A DNA stretch of 64,000 nucleotides, taken from the NCBI RefSeq assembly GCF_002294985.1, contig NZ_NSGE01000002.1, positions 372,001 to 436,000 on the forward strand, given 5' to 3'. Both the position numbers and the translations under genes were made by a program. The stretch is from Mesorhizobium sp. WSM3862 (GTDB lineage Bacteria; Pseudomonadota; Alphaproteobacteria; Rhizobiales; Rhizobiaceae). The notes below the pieces were generated by a model, which was given only the letters and a program-made list of their open reading frames with translations, did no database searches and had not been told where the DNA came from. Position 1 is the first letter of the stretch. The number at the start of each line of letters is the position of its first letter. Shown here in pieces: positions 7,482 to 16,839 of the stretch.

Positions 7482-7486
7482 CGCGG

Positions 7487-8239
7487 CTACCTCGCTAGCG
7501 TCAGGTCGACAAAGCCGTCGACGAACAACGACAGCAAGGTGCCGATGGCAAAGTAGAAGATGATCAGCCCGCCGGCGATGACGAAGGGCAGCGAGATGAA
7601 GTACACCGGGATCTGCGGCGTCAGCTTGTTGACGAAGCCGATCGTCAAATTGACCAGAATGGCGTAGGCGACGAAGGGACTGCCGAGCCGGATGACCAGG
7701 AAGAAGGCGTCCGACACCGTGTCGGTGACGTCGACCAGCGCCGCCTGCGGGTTGAAGAATACATTGACCGGAGCAACCGTGTAGGAGGCGACCAGCGCGC
7801 GCACGATCTCGTGGTCGAAGTCGAAGACGAAAAGCAGGAGCAGCGCCGAGAACGAGATGATGGCGGCGAGCGCAGCCTGCGGCTCCGGCTCCTCGATCGC
7901 CGGGCCGCCTGAGCCGCCATAGCCGATCATCATGGCGATGGCCGAGCCCATGAACCGCAGCGCTTCCATATAGAGCCTGGTCATGGCGCCGATCAGCCCG
8001 CCGACCAGAAGCTCGGAAACGATCATCGGCACCAGAACCTGCGGGCGCGGGTCGACATAGGGATAGATGCGGTCCCAGAGGAAGGCGAGCAGGCCGCCGG
8101 TGGCGGCGATCGACACAAACAGCCGGACCTGGAGAGGCACGCGGGCGCTCGACAGGCCGGGCATCAGCATGAAACAGGCGCCGATGCGGCAGAAGGCGAG
8201 GAAGGCGGCGATGACGACGCCTTGCGAGAGCGCGTTCAC
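7487..8239 (-). CDS. fliR: Flagellar export-gate membrane protein FliR
   Basis: A 250-residue inner-membrane protein with about six hydrophobic segments, part of the FliP-FliQ-FliR export gate in the flagellar basal body. Recognisable regions are [20 protein letters not shown] near the N-terminus and [20 protein letters not shown] near the C-terminus. It starts with GTG at 8237-8239, which overlaps the flhA stop as GTGA and implies translational coupling. A much longer upstream extension of this frame overlaps flhA and was rejected. fliQ and fliP, the other gate genes, lie elsewhere (25209 and 41037). Confidence 0.94.
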   Translation of the reverse strand: MNALSQGVVIAAFLAFCRIGACFMLMPGLSSARVPLQVRLFVSIAATGGLLAFLWDRIYPYVDPRPQVLVPMIVSELLVGGLIGAMTRLYMEALRFMGSAIAMMIGYGGSGGPAIEEPEPQAALAAIISFSALLLLFVFDFDHEIVRALVASYTVAPVNVFFNPQAALVDVTDTVSDAFFLVIRLGSPFVAYAILVNLTIGFVNKLTPQIPVYFISLPFVIAGGLIIFYFAIGTLLSLFVDGFVDLTLAR

Positions 8240-10323
8240 GAGATCGTTCCGAGCACCTTGATTTCGACGCCCTTGGCGATCTCGACGTGGCTGAGCACGG
8301 GCAGCGTGGTGAACAGCCGCTCGATGATCATGCGCACATAAGGCCGCGCGTCCGGCGCGGTGACCAGCACGAAGCGCTCGCCGGCTTCGAGATGCTTGCG
8401 GATCGCCTTGGTGGCGTCCTGGCCGAATTCCTCGAGCTGGCGCGGATCGATGTCGAACTCGCGCACCTCGCCCTTGGCATCGCGCTTGAGGCTCTGGTGA
8501 AAGGCGAGGTCCCATCGGTTGCCGAGGCGCAGCACCTTGAGCATGCCGCCCTCGGAGAGATCGCCGCAGATCTGCTGCGCCATGCGGATGCGGACATGCT
8601 CGACGATCTGCTCGGTGCGGCGCACATGCGGCGCGATCTCGGCGATGGCCTCGATGATCAGGTGCAGGTTGCGGATCGAGACGCGCTCGGCAAGCAGAAG
8701 CTTCAGCACCGCCTGCAGGCCGGGATAGGAGATGTGCGAGGTGCAGATCTCGTCGGCGAGCTTGCGGTATTCGGGGTCCAGCCGCTCGAGCAGCGCCTTC
8801 ATGTCCTTGTAGGACAGGAGCTGCGGCAGGTTGTTGCGGATCACCTCGGAAAGGTGGGTGAGCAGGACCGACATGTTGTCGGCAAAGGTGTAGTTCTCGC
8901 GTTTCAGATCTTCGGCGAAGGTTTCCAGCACCGAATAGGCGCGCATGCCGAAAGCCGGCTCGCGGATTTCCTCACCGGGGATGTCCGGCACGCCGCGGGT
9001 GCCAAGCAGCACCATGATTTCGCCCACGCGCATCTGGTATTCGGCAACGACGGTGCCGTGGACCTTGATCTGATAGCTCTTCGGCGGGATGGCGAAGTCG
9101 TCGGCGACGCGCACCTCCGGCACCACGAACCCATATTGCTGGGCGAATTTCTTGCGCATCTTCGACATGCGGAACACCAGCTCCTGATGTGCGACCAGCA
9201 GCCTGGTCGAGAGCTGCTTGCCGATCAGCAGCTCGATCTCGGCAGTCGCAAGCGAGGCCTTGACCGAATTCTTCTCCTCCTCGACCTTGTCGGCCTTCTC
9301 CTTGTTCTTCTGCGCTTCGGCCGCCGCCACCGCGCGGTTGTGGCGCAGCGGGATGACGTAGCCGAGGCCGGCCATGGCGCCGGCAAGGGCAAAGAACGGG
9401 AATAGCGGCAGACCGGGCATAAGGCCGAGGATGACGAGCAGCGAGGCCGCGACATAGAGCGCGCGCGGATGCGCGCCGAGCTGGCCGAACACCGCCTGAT
9501 TGGCGGAGCCCCGCGTGCCGCCCTTGGAGACGAGCATGCCGGCGGCGAGCGAGACGATGAGGGCCGGGATCTGGGTGACGAGGCCGTCGCCGACCGACAG
9601 CTTGATGAAGACGTCGGCCGCCTGGCCGAGGCCCATGCCGTGGCGCAGATAGCCGATGGCGATGCCGCCGACGATGTTGATGGCGGTGATGATGAGGCCG
9701 GCGATGGCGTCGCCGCGCACGAATTTCGACGCGCCGTCCATCGAGCCGAAGAAGGAGGATTCTTCTTCCAATTCGCGGCGGCGAAGCTGCGCCGTCTTCT
9801 CGTCGATCATTCCGGCGGAAAGGTCGGCGTCGATCGACATCTGCTTGCCGGGGATGGCGTCGAGGGTGAAGCGCGCACCGACTTCGGCGATGCGGGTGGC
9901 GCCCTTGGTGATGACGATGAAGTTCACCACGATCAGGATCATGAAGACGATGAGGCCGATGACGAAGTCGCTCGACATCACCAGCTTCGAGAAACCCGAG
10001 ATGACGTAACCGGCGGCATGCGTACCCTCATTGCCATGCGACAGGATCATGCGCGTGGTGGCGATGTTGAGCGAGAGCCTGAGCATCGTGGCGATGAGCA
10101 GCACGGTCGGGAAGGAGGAGAAATCCAGCGGCCGCTGGATCCAGAGCGCCACCATCAGGATCAGCACCGAGAGCGCGATCGAGAAGGCAAGGCCGATGTC
10201 GATGAGGAAGGCCGGGATCGGCAGGAACAGCACCGCCAGGATGACGACGATGCCGAGCGCGAAGAAAACGTCGCGGCCGTTCTTGGCCGCCAGGCCGGAC
10301 GGGATTGTTTCGCTGATCGCCAT
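8236..10323 (-). CDS. flhA: Flagellar export protein FlhA
   Basis: A 695-residue protein, the usual length for FlhA. The N-terminal half holds about eight membrane helices and the family signature ([20 protein letters not shown], then SIDADLSAG). The C-terminal half is the cytoplasmic ring domain that docks chaperone-substrate complexes. FlhA uses the proton gradient to drive export. The ATG at 10321-10323 opens an operon continuing into fliR and the FliJ-like gene. A copy of the shared flagellar promoter motif lies 46 nt upstream (10370-10394). In Sinorhizobium, flhA directly follows fliQ; here about 15 kb separates them. Confidence 0.97.
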   Translation of the reverse strand: MAISETIPSGLAAKNGRDVFFALGIVVILAVLFLPIPAFLIDIGLAFSIALSVLILMVALWIQRPLDFSSFPTVLLIATMLRLSLNIATTRMILSHGNEGTHAAGYVISGFSKLVMSSDFVIGLIVFMILIVVNFIVITKGATRIAEVGARFTLDAIPGKQMSIDADLSAGMIDEKTAQLRRRELEEESSFFGSMDGASKFVRGDAIAGLIITAINIVGGIAIGYLRHGMGLGQAADVFIKLSVGDGLVTQIPALIVSLAAGMLVSKGGTRGSANQAVFGQLGAHPRALYVAASLLVILGLMPGLPLFPFFALAGAMAGLGYVIPLRHNRAVAAAEAQKNKEKADKVEEEKNSVKASLATAEIELLIGKQLSTRLLVAHQELVFRMSKMRKKFAQQYGFVVPEVRVADDFAIPPKSYQIKVHGTVVAEYQMRVGEIMVLLGTRGVPDIPGEEIREPAFGMRAYSVLETFAEDLKRENYTFADNMSVLLTHLSEVIRNNLPQLLSYKDMKALLERLDPEYRKLADEICTSHISYPGLQAVLKLLLAERVSIRNLHLIIEAIAEIAPHVRRTEQIVEHVRIRMAQQICGDLSEGGMLKVLRLGNRWDLAFHQSLKRDAKGEVREFDIDPRQLEEFGQDATKAIRKHLEAGERFVLVTAPDARPYVRMIIERLFTTLPVLSHVEIAKGVEIKVLGTIS

Positions 10324-10369
10324 ATCGTCCTCGAATCCAGACTTGCCCAGCGCAAAGGCAGGCTCCCGA

Positions 10370-10394
10370 CCTTAACCGGTCAAGCTTGCGCGAA
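10370..10394 (-). promoter_or_regulatory. Shared flagellar class-II promoter box, flhA copy
   Basis: Read towards flhA the site is TTCGCGCAAG, nine bases, then TTA. It fits the pattern YYCRCRCAAG-N9-YTA found upstream of five other flagellar operons in this window. It is the most divergent copy. Candidate FtcR site or core promoter. Confidence 0.5.
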
Positions 10395-10445
10395 GGTGGG
10401 AGAGAGGCTACGGGATTTGAGCCGGCTGGCGAAAGGAAAAGGTGC

Positions 10446-10745
10446 ATGCTCCTCATCATCGGCACGATTCGGCTGCCACCCGACAGGCTCGAGCAGGCAA
10501 GGCCGGCGATGGAACGAATGATTTCAGCGAGTCGCGCCGAAGCCGGCTGCCTGGCATATTCGTATGCGCAGGATGTTCTCGATCCCGGCCTGATCCATGT
10601 CTCGGAAGCGTGGCGGGATCGTGCGGCGCTCGAGTTGCATTTCAAGTCAGCGCACATAGCCGAATGGCGCGCGAGCTGGGCGGAGCTCGGCATTGGGGAT
10701 CGGAAGCTGACGCTCTATGAAGCGGGTGGGGGTGCTGCGATCTAA
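10446..10745 (+). CDS. Putative quinol monooxygenase, antibiotic biosynthesis monooxygenase (ABM) domain
   Basis: A 99-residue ferredoxin-like alpha/beta-barrel protein. MLLIIGTIRLPPDRLEQARP opens the first strand and helix; EAGCLAYSYAQDVLDP, IHVSEAWRDRAALELHFKSA and HIAEWRAS follow, the standard ABM/YgiN arrangement. Members form dimers and act as cofactor-free oxygenases or simply bind aromatic compounds. The ATG at 10446 follows AAAGGAAAAGG. It converges with the MarR gene, sharing 4 nt at the stops. It is the first gene of the non-flagellar block between flhA and fliQ. Confidence 0.85.
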   Translation: MLLIIGTIRLPPDRLEQARPAMERMISASRAEAGCLAYSYAQDVLDPGLIHVSEAWRDRAALELHFKSAHIAEWRASWAELGIGDRKLTLYEAGGGAAI

Positions 10746-11212
10746 CCGGCCGCGCCTGCGATCGCGACGGCGACCAGCCAGCGCCGGACGGCGCGCTCGT
10801 CGTTGGCCGAAAGTCCGGCGGTCAGCTGGCGTTCAAGCCGCTGCACGCGCTCGCGACATTTCTTCAGCAAGGCACGGCCGCTGTCGCTGAGATCGAGGTG
10901 CTGGATGCGCCCGTGCACCGCATGCGGCTTGCGGACCACTGAACCGGCCTTTTCCAGATTGCCGACGATCACGCTCACCGTCTGCGGCGTCAGCACCGCG
11001 AGCCGGGCGAGGTCGGCATTGGAGATGCCTGGATAGGCCGACAGCATGGTCAGCGTCGCGAATTGCGGCTGCGTGACGCCGAACTCATCCAGCGCCCGCT
11101 CGACCCGCAGCCTGTAGGCGCCGGCGGCCTGGCGCAGCAGGTAGCCGAGATAACCTTCCTCGCCGCGCTTGCCTTCGCCGGGGGCAGGAATTTCCGGTTT
11201 CTGCTTGCGCAT
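10742..11212 (-). CDS. MarR-family transcriptional regulator
   Basis: A 156-residue winged-helix regulator. The recognition region reads NADLARLAVLTPQTVSVIVG, followed by LEKAGSVVRKPHAVHGRIQH (the wing) and LDLSDSGRALLKKC; flanking helices form the dimer interface. MarR proteins usually repress a divergent gene and release DNA when they bind phenolic or similar ligands. The ATG at 11210-11212 (MRKQKPEIP) was chosen because domain homology starts soon after, and longer frames run into the neighbouring gene. Divergent from the epimerase gene; a perfect 12-bp palindrome lies just 4 nt upstream of its start codon. Confidence 0.92.
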   Translation of the reverse strand: MRKQKPEIPAPGEGKRGEEGYLGYLLRQAAGAYRLRVERALDEFGVTQPQFATLTMLSAYPGISNADLARLAVLTPQTVSVIVGNLEKAGSVVRKPHAVHGRIQHLDLSDSGRALLKKCRERVQRLERQLTAGLSANDERAVRRWLVAVAIAGAAG

Positions 11213-11216
11213 GATG

Positions 11217-11228
11217 TAAGAGCTCTTA
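11217..11228. promoter_or_regulatory. Candidate MarR operator
   Basis: TAAGAGCTCTTA is a perfect 12-bp palindrome in the 62-nt region between the divergent marR and epimerase genes, next to AT-rich promoter-like sequence. Its place fits autorepression and control of the divergent gene. Confidence 0.55.
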
Positions 11229-11274
11229 TATGTTGTTCGAACTCTGATATTATCGCAAGATGGAATGGAAGACG

Positions 11275-12003
11275 ATGGGCTATCGCATCTTTCTTGCCGG
11301 CGGTTCCGGCGCGATCGGCCGCCGCCTGATCCCGCAACTGGTCGCTGCCGGCCATCGGGTGACTGCGACAACGCGTCGGGCCGAGAAGGCCGAGAAGCTC
11401 CGCGCGATCGGGGCCAGCCCGGTGGTGATCGATGTGTTCGATGCCGGCGGCCTGCTTGCGGCGGTCGCCGCGGCGAGGCCAGAGGTCGTGATCCATCAGC
11501 TTACCGATCTGCCGGCCGGACTCGATCCCAATAGGATGGGCGAGTCCATCATCGGAAACGCGCGCGTCCGCGACGAGGGGACCCGCAATCTGGTCGAGGC
11601 CGCGACGTCGGCCGGCGCCCGTCGCCTGATCGCGCAGAGCATCGCCTGGGCCTATGCGCCCGGACCCGAGCCGCATGCCGAAACCGATCCGCTCGACAGC
11701 GGCGCCGAAGGCGGCCGCGGCATCAGCGTCGGCGGCGTGATCGCGCTCGAACGCCAGGTTCTCGAGGGCTCGAGCATGACAGGCATCGTGCTGCGCTATG
11801 GACATCTCTATGGTCCCGGCACCGGAGCCGACGCTGCCGCCGACCCGGCGCTGCATGTCGATGCCGCCGCTTATGCGGTGCTGCTTGCCGTCGAGCGCGG
11901 CGCGCCGGGCCCCTTCAACATCGCCGAGCCGAACGGCCATGTCGCGACCGACAAGGCCGTTAGCGAACTCGGCTGGCGGCCCGACTTCCGCCTGGCTGTG
12001 TGA
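11275..12003 (+). CDS. NAD-dependent epimerase/dehydratase family protein (extended SDR)
   Basis: The protein opens with the Rossmann nucleotide loop IFLAGGSGAIGRRLIP (GxxGxxG). Extended-SDR features follow: VVIHQLTDLP, the RLIAQSIAWAYAPG segment at the active-site serine position, and the substrate-side LRYGHLYGPGTG. The usual YxxxK is not obvious, so the reaction cannot be predicted; relatives act on sugar nucleotides or aromatic compounds. The ATG at 11275 is preceded by GGAATGGAAG; an ATG at 11260 is an alternative. The roughly 242-residue length is short for the family. The stop is followed at once by a cupin gene remnant. Divergent from, and probably controlled by, the MarR gene. Confidence 0.82.
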   Translation: MGYRIFLAGGSGAIGRRLIPQLVAAGHRVTATTRRAEKAEKLRAIGASPVVIDVFDAGGLLAAVAAARPEVVIHQLTDLPAGLDPNRMGESIIGNARVRDEGTRNLVEAATSAGARRLIAQSIAWAYAPGPEPHAETDPLDSGAEGGRGISVGGVIALERQVLEGSSMTGIVLRYGHLYGPGTGADAAADPALHVDAAAYAVLLAVERGAPGPFNIAEPNGHVATDKAVSELGWRPDFRLAV

Positions 12004-12150
12004 GGGACGAAGGAATTGCCGCCAAAGGACAGACCTGGTTCGAGCCGCCGGGCACGGTGCATCTGATCGCGGAAAAGGCGAGCGCAACGGAGCGGGGGAC
12101 ATGCTGGCGACCTTCGTCTCGGGGGACGATTGCGGGCCGCTGATCCTCTC
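12004..12150 (+). pseudogene. Remnant of a cupin-domain gene (3' part, frameshifted)
   Basis: Directly after the epimerase stop, one frame reads KGQTWFEPPGTVHLIAEKAS and the next reads GDMLATFVSGDDCGPL. Joined, they form the typical C-terminal half of a small cupin (xxWFEPPGTVHLxAENAS...LLAxFVADD). The switch between frames falls at a run of five G near 12096, consistent with loss of one G. The N-terminal half and start are missing. A decayed neighbour gene is the simplest reading. Confidence 0.65.
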
Positions 12151-12223
12151 GATCAGTGCCATTTTCCCATTCTCGCAAGCGAGGGTAGCCGGCCCAACCG
12201 TCGCTAATCGACGCAACGCCAAA

Positions 12224-14104
12224 ATGGCGCCACAAGCGGTCGGCATTGCGGTTGCCACTCCATGCCGTCGGGCGTATCAGGCGCGGCAGCATCCATCATC
12301 CGCATACCGGCGAGCCGCTCCGTTGCCTGCCATAAACGAACCGCAAGTCTACGCCCGCCGGCTTCGGGCGGTGCTGATCAATTCCATCCCCGTGCTCGAG
12401 GCGCGCGGCATCGTCATTGTGCTGATGGCGGGGATGGTCGGCATGACCGCGGGCGCCCTGGTCACCGGCATGAGCGCGCTGGTGCAAGCCATGCACTTCC
12501 TGCTCTTTGACGTGCAGCCGGGCGGGCGGCTTTCGGCGATGTTTTCGCTGGCCAGTCCGGTGCAGGCGATGTTTCCGGCGATCGGGGGACTGCTGCTCGG
12601 CCTTTCGGTGATCTGGCTGAGAAGGCGGAAGTTCAGAACGCCTGTCGACCCGATCGAAGCCAATGCGCTCTACGGTGGGCGCATGTCGCTCACCGATACG
12701 TTCATCATCGTCGGCCAGACCATGATCTCCAGCGGCTTCGGCGCCTCGGTCGGTCTGGAAGCCGGTTATACGCAGGTTGGTTCCGGCATCGCCTCGCGGC
12801 TGGCGCGCGCCTTCCGGCTGCGCCGCAACGACGTGCGCATCCTGGTCGGCTGCGGCGCCGCCGGCGCGATCGCTGCCGCCTTCGACGCGCCGTTGACGGG
12901 TGCCTTCTACGGCTTCGAACTGGTCATCGGCATCTACTCGGTGGCCAATGTGGCGCCGGTCATGACGGCGGCGATCGCCGCCTCGCTGACGGCTGAGATG
13001 TTCGGCGGCGTGCCGTTTCCACTGGAACTTTCCGGCCTGCCGACGCTGACCGCCAGCCAGTATGTGCCGTTCCTGCTGCTGGGACTGCTCGGCGGGGCTG
13101 CGTCCATCGCGATCATGCATCTGGTGAGCCTTATCGAGCGCGTCTTTGTGCGGCTGGCGATCGACGCTTCTGTCAGACCTTTCATCGGCGGCATCGTTGT
13201 CGGGCTGCTCGGGCTGGTCACGCCGCAGGTGCTGTCCAGCGGACACGGCGCGCTGCACCGCGAGTTCGCCATGAACTACGCGCTTCCCGTGGTGGCTAGC
13301 GTGTTCGTGCTGAAGCTTGCTGCCTCGGCGATCTCGCTCGGCTCCGGTTTCCGCGGCGGTCTGTTCTTCGCCTCGCTGTTCCTGGGGGCGCTGCTCGGCA
13401 AGGTCTTTGCCGGCGTCATGGCGATGGCTGCGCCCTCAACCGCGCTCGATCCGGCGGTCGCCGCTGTCGTCGGCATGACCTCGCTTGCCGTAGGTGTGGT
13501 CGGCGGCCCGCTGACCATGACTTTTCTCGCGCTGGAATCGACGCGGGACCTGACGCTCACCGGCGTGGTGCTGGCAGCGTCGATCATGTCGGCCATTCTG
13601 GTCCGCGAGACCTTCGGCTACTCCTTCTCGACCTGGCGCTTCCATCTGCGCGGCGAGACGATCCGCAGCGCCCACGACGTCGGCTGGATGCGCAGCCTCA
13701 ATGTCGGGTCGATGATGCGCAAGGACGTCCGCACCATCGATGCTTCGATTACCTTGGCCGAGTTCCGCAAGGAGATCCCGCTCGGCTCGGCGCAGCGCGT
13801 CATCGCCGTCGAAGAGGGCCGGCACTATGTCGGCGTGCTGCTCGTGGCCGAACTGCACAGCGACCTCTCAGACGGCGAGACTCCGGTGCAGGCGCTCGCG
13901 CAGTTCAAGGATGCGGTGCTGGTGCCGTCGATGAACGTCCAGTCCGCCGCCGAGACCTTTCAGCGCGCCGGCGCTGAAGAGCTAGCGGTCGTTGAGGATT
14001 TCGACGACCGCATCGTGCTTGGCCTGCTCACTGAAAGCCATCTGATGCGACGCTACGCCGAGGAGCTGGACAAGGCGCGGCGGGATCTTTCCGGCGAGGG
14101 CTGA
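12224..14104 (+). CDS. ClC-family chloride channel/antiporter with C-terminal CBS-like region
   Basis: A polytopic membrane protein with about ten hydrophobic segments (roughly 60-460) and a cytoplasmic tail resembling a CBS pair (residues ~500-620, SMMRKDVRTIDASITLAEF onward). The helix-F motif appears as GLEAGYTQVGSG, keeping the gating glutamate, and the helix-N motif as GSGFRGGLFFASLFLGALLG. The canonical GSGIPE chloride loop is replaced by VDPIEANALYGG, so ion selectivity may differ. The start is uncertain. The ATG at 12224 lacks a Shine-Dalgarno and gives an unusual arginine-rich leader; an internal GTG near 12370 is an alternative. It follows the cupin remnant. Confidence 0.82.
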   Translation: MAPQAVGIAVATPCRRAYQARQHPSSAYRRAAPLPAINEPQVYARRLRAVLINSIPVLEARGIVIVLMAGMVGMTAGALVTGMSALVQAMHFLLFDVQPGGRLSAMFSLASPVQAMFPAIGGLLLGLSVIWLRRRKFRTPVDPIEANALYGGRMSLTDTFIIVGQTMISSGFGASVGLEAGYTQVGSGIASRLARAFRLRRNDVRILVGCGAAGAIAAAFDAPLTGAFYGFELVIGIYSVANVAPVMTAAIAASLTAEMFGGVPFPLELSGLPTLTASQYVPFLLLGLLGGAASIAIMHLVSLIERVFVRLAIDASVRPFIGGIVVGLLGLVTPQVLSSGHGALHREFAMNYALPVVASVFVLKLAASAISLGSGFRGGLFFASLFLGALLGKVFAGVMAMAAPSTALDPAVAAVVGMTSLAVGVVGGPLTMTFLALESTRDLTLTGVVLAASIMSAILVRETFGYSFSTWRFHLRGETIRSAHDVGWMRSLNVGSMMRKDVRTIDASITLAEFRKEIPLGSAQRVIAVEEGRHYVGVLLVAELHSDLSDGETPVQALAQFKDAVLVPSMNVQSAAETFQRAGAEELAVVEDFDDRIVLGLLTESHLMRRYAEELDKARRDLSGEG

Positions 14105-14112
14105 GCCCTGAT

Positions 14113-16134
14113 TTAATCGGCGGTCTTGCGGCCCTGCTTGGCGACTTTCCGCAGCATGGATGGGCTCAGGCGAAGAGACTCGGCCCGAACTTTTCCATCT
14201 GTTTTGCCACCCTGCCTTGCGACGAGATAGTTGGTCATCAACCTTGCCTCAACAGGCTCCGACATAAAGAACCCTTGTGCGCCGTGACAGTGTTCGTGGA
14301 TCAGGAAGTCGAGTTGGGCTTCGTTCTCCACCCCTTCCGCAACAACGGTCAGACTTAGCGAATTGGCCAGCGCGATGATTCCTCGGACCACGTTCTGTTT
14401 CTTCGTGGAGGAAGCCAGGTCGCTGAGGAACGAGCGATCGATTTTCAATTGGTTCAAGTCGAAATCGGCAAGGTATCCGAAGCTCGCATAACCTGCCCCA
14501 AAATCGTCGAGTGCCAGGCTCACTCCGAGGTTTCTAATCTTGCCGATGCTCTCCAAGGCATTGCGGCTGTTCTGGATGAATATCCCTTCAGTGATCTCCA
14601 ACTGCAGACGCGATGGAAGCAACCCCGTTTGCCGCAGCGTCTCGGTGAGATGCGTCAGATAGGCATCGGTCTGGAGGCTTCTTCCGGAGACGTTGACCGA
14701 GCAGATGAACTCCTCGGTGGAAATAGGCATCCATCGGGCGGCTTGCTCGCAAGCCTTGCCCAGAACCATCTTGTCGAGTTCCAGGATCAGCTCACTTCGT
14801 TCCGCGATCGGAATGAACGATGCCGGCGCACGAACCGCTCCCGAGACCGGGTCGTGCCAGCGGACCAGCGCCTCGGCCCCGATCATGCGGCCGGTCGCCA
14901 GCTCGAACTGGGATTGCCAGACCAGGAAGAACTCGTCGCAATTGAGGGCCCGCTTGATGGCCGCTTCTTCACCGAGCTGCATGTCGATCTGACTGAGGAT
15001 CGCGGGCGAAAACGTCACGAAACCGGACCGCCCTTCGGCCTTTGCCGTGTAGAGAGCGTTATCGGCACTGTGCAGCAACGTGGAAATGTCGGAACCGTGC
15101 TGAGGGAAACATGCCATGCCGATGCTGGCGCCAATGCGCACCTGATGGCCCTCCAACTCTGCGAACCTGTTCAGCCGTTCGCGCAGACGTTGCCCCAAAT
15201 TGTCATGATCATTCCGATCGGCAATAGCCATGATGGCGAATTCGTCGCCGCCCAATCGCACGGCGGCTACGTCGCCGGGCCGCTCGACCGACTGAAGGAC
15301 CTCGGCAACCGCCTTCAGCAGCAGATCGCCGACGTGATGGCCGAAAGTGTCGTTCACGCTCTTGAAATGGTCGAGATCGATCAGGAGCAGCTGAAGCTGC
15401 CTACCGGTCTCCCTCGCCCGGTCCAGCATGGCGTCCCTGTTGGCTGCCATCCAGGCACGATTCTTCAGTCCGGTGGTCGCATCGCGCCAGGCGAGAAATT
15501 CCAGCTTCTTTATCGTTTCCCGGCGCCCGATGAACAGAACCGCCGTCCCGATTGCCAGCAGCGACAGGATCGTCAGAGCAAAGGCTATCTGATAGTTGAA
15601 CCGATTCAGGCTGACTTCCGACGCATAGAGATCGGCGTTAACGCCCTCGCCGTATTTGTAGTACTCGTCGTTCATCCGGCCGACGATCTGCTCGAGTTCC
15701 AGACCCAGTTCCTTCAAGCGCTGCTGATCGAAGGGGAGCCCCGCCGCGATCACGGCGTCGAGCCGCGTTACCGCGTCGTTCACGCGCGGCACGATGCCTG
15801 CATATGCGGGAATTGCGCTGATCGTTTCGCCGCCGTCGATCCGCTTGAAGCGGATGTAAACCAGGTCGTTTGCAGCGGCCAGATGATCTAGGCTCGCCTG
15901 AGAGTTGGGCGCGACCTCAGCGAGCGAGATCATATCCCTCAGGTGGGTCACGTCGCGTATGGCGATATGGAATTCGCGGATGGCGAAGAATCCGAACCGG
16001 GGCAGCGAAGACTCGATCTTGCTGATACTGACAAACAGCATGACGATGAGGATCGCGGAACCGATCGCCGCCAGCCCTATGGCACTGCCATAGGTAAGCG
16101 GAATTCGCCAGCCTCTCAGTCGAGATCCCACCAT
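14113..16134 (-). CDS. Membrane-bound GGDEF/EAL protein (bifunctional c-di-GMP enzyme)
   Basis: A 673-residue protein with a transmembrane helix at ~14-37, a periplasmic helical sensor at ~40-180, a second transmembrane helix at ~183-203, a GGDEF domain at ~205-375 with an intact GGDEF motif (295-299), and an EAL domain at ~385-640. The EAL domain keeps E421-A-L, the DDFGAGY loop, KIDRSF and VAEGVEN. Both catalytic sites therefore look functional for making and degrading c-di-GMP. An RPGD sequence (285-288) resembles the inhibitory I-site but is one residue further from GGDEF than normal. The ATG at 16132-16134 is preferred because it follows the upstream stop by 17 nt. It is co-transcribed with the Moco-fold protein, its likely sensory partner. 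Confidence 0.94.
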   Translation of the reverse strand: MVGSRLRGWRIPLTYGSAIGLAAIGSAILIVMLFVSISKIESSLPRFGFFAIREFHIAIRDVTHLRDMISLAEVAPNSQASLDHLAAANDLVYIRFKRIDGGETISAIPAYAGIVPRVNDAVTRLDAVIAAGLPFDQQRLKELGLELEQIVGRMNDEYYKYGEGVNADLYASEVSLNRFNYQIAFALTILSLLAIGTAVLFIGRRETIKKLEFLAWRDATTGLKNRAWMAANRDAMLDRARETGRQLQLLLIDLDHFKSVNDTFGHHVGDLLLKAVAEVLQSVERPGDVAAVRLGGDEFAIMAIADRNDHDNLGQRLRERLNRFAELEGHQVRIGASIGMACFPQHGSDISTLLHSADNALYTAKAEGRSGFVTFSPAILSQIDMQLGEEAAIKRALNCDEFFLVWQSQFELATGRMIGAEALVRWHDPVSGAVRAPASFIPIAERSELILELDKMVLGKACEQAARWMPISTEEFICSVNVSGRSLQTDAYLTHLTETLRQTGLLPSRLQLEITEGIFIQNSRNALESIGKIRNLGVSLALDDFGAGYASFGYLADFDLNQLKIDRSFLSDLASSTKKQNVVRGIIALANSLSLTVVAEGVENEAQLDFLIHEHCHGAQGFFMSEPVEARLMTNYLVARQGGKTDGKVRAESLRLSPSMLRKVAKQGRKTAD

Positions 16135-16151
16135 GGAGGCCTGCCAGCCGG

Positions 16152-16682
16152 TCAGTTGTCGGACTCGATCGTCTTGATCAGCCAAATCCATCGCGGTTTG
16201 CGGATCGGCGTGTCGAAGGCGGGATAGTCCTTGAGAGGATAGACCAAGCGGGTCGGACCTTGTGTTCGTCGGGTGAGCAACTCCCCGTCCAGGCGCGTCG
16301 CGAGAAGCAGAGGACCTTCCGTCCAATCCTCGTGCGGAATCACCTGCACGTAATCGTCCGCGGCCCTTAGAGTGACGGAATCCCTATCCGCCAATCCCAC
16401 GGACTTGAGCACGTCTCGGAACAGGACGCCTTCAAACGTCAATTGCCCTTGCTCGAAAGGACTTGTGGTGATGACCTTATAGAGGCCGAGCTTTTCCAAC
16501 TGCCGCAGCGTGAGCGGGATCTGCTTGCCGTCCTTCTGAACGGTGAAAGCTACGGAGTCTGGCGGCTCCGGATAGCTGGCGGGTTCCAACGCCCCTGCAG
16601 TCAGAGTGCCGATCGCCAAGACAGCCAGCATCAGCAGGCTGCGCATGAGCATCAACGGTCCGTTTCTTAGCCAGGATGACAT
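16152..16682 (-). CDS. Exported Moco-fold (sulfite-oxidase-like) domain protein without cysteine
   Basis: A 176-residue protein with a signal peptide (LMLAVLAIGTLTAGALE) and a domain like the molybdopterin-dependent oxidoreductase fold: FTVQKDGKQIPLTLRQLEKL, TFEGVLFRDVLKSVGL, ADDYVQVIPHEDW and RLVYPLKDYPAFD. The enzyme family ligates molybdenum with a cysteine, but this protein contains no cysteine at all, so it is unlikely to be a molybdoenzyme. It lies directly upstream of the GGDEF/EAL membrane protein on the same strand. A periplasmic ligand-binding subunit for that sensor is the reasonable inference. Confidence 0.8.
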   Translation of the reverse strand: MSSWLRNGPLMLMRSLLMLAVLAIGTLTAGALEPASYPEPPDSVAFTVQKDGKQIPLTLRQLEKLGLYKVITTSPFEQGQLTFEGVLFRDVLKSVGLADRDSVTLRAADDYVQVIPHEDWTEGPLLLATRLDGELLTRRTQGPTRLVYPLKDYPAFDTPIRKPRWIWLIKTIESDN

Positions 16683-16839
16683 ATCGCGATCCCTTCCCGC
16701 TCAGCTGACCGACAATGGCCCTTGCTGTACGACATCTTGCCGGCCGACATTCGATACTGCCGTTGAATGCTTAATTTTTTGGTCGGCTTCCGTTTCGAGT
16801 CATGGGACAGCGGAAATGGCATCCGCCCCTATTGCCAGC

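Noticed and set aside
8287..9405. Plus-strand open frame inside flhA
   Set aside because: Antisense to conserved FlhA sequence and rich in His and Asp; not a gene.
12296..13258. Minus-strand open frame opposite the chloride channel gene
   Set aside because: Composition is His/Arg/Asp-rich with no fold; shadow of a membrane-protein gene.
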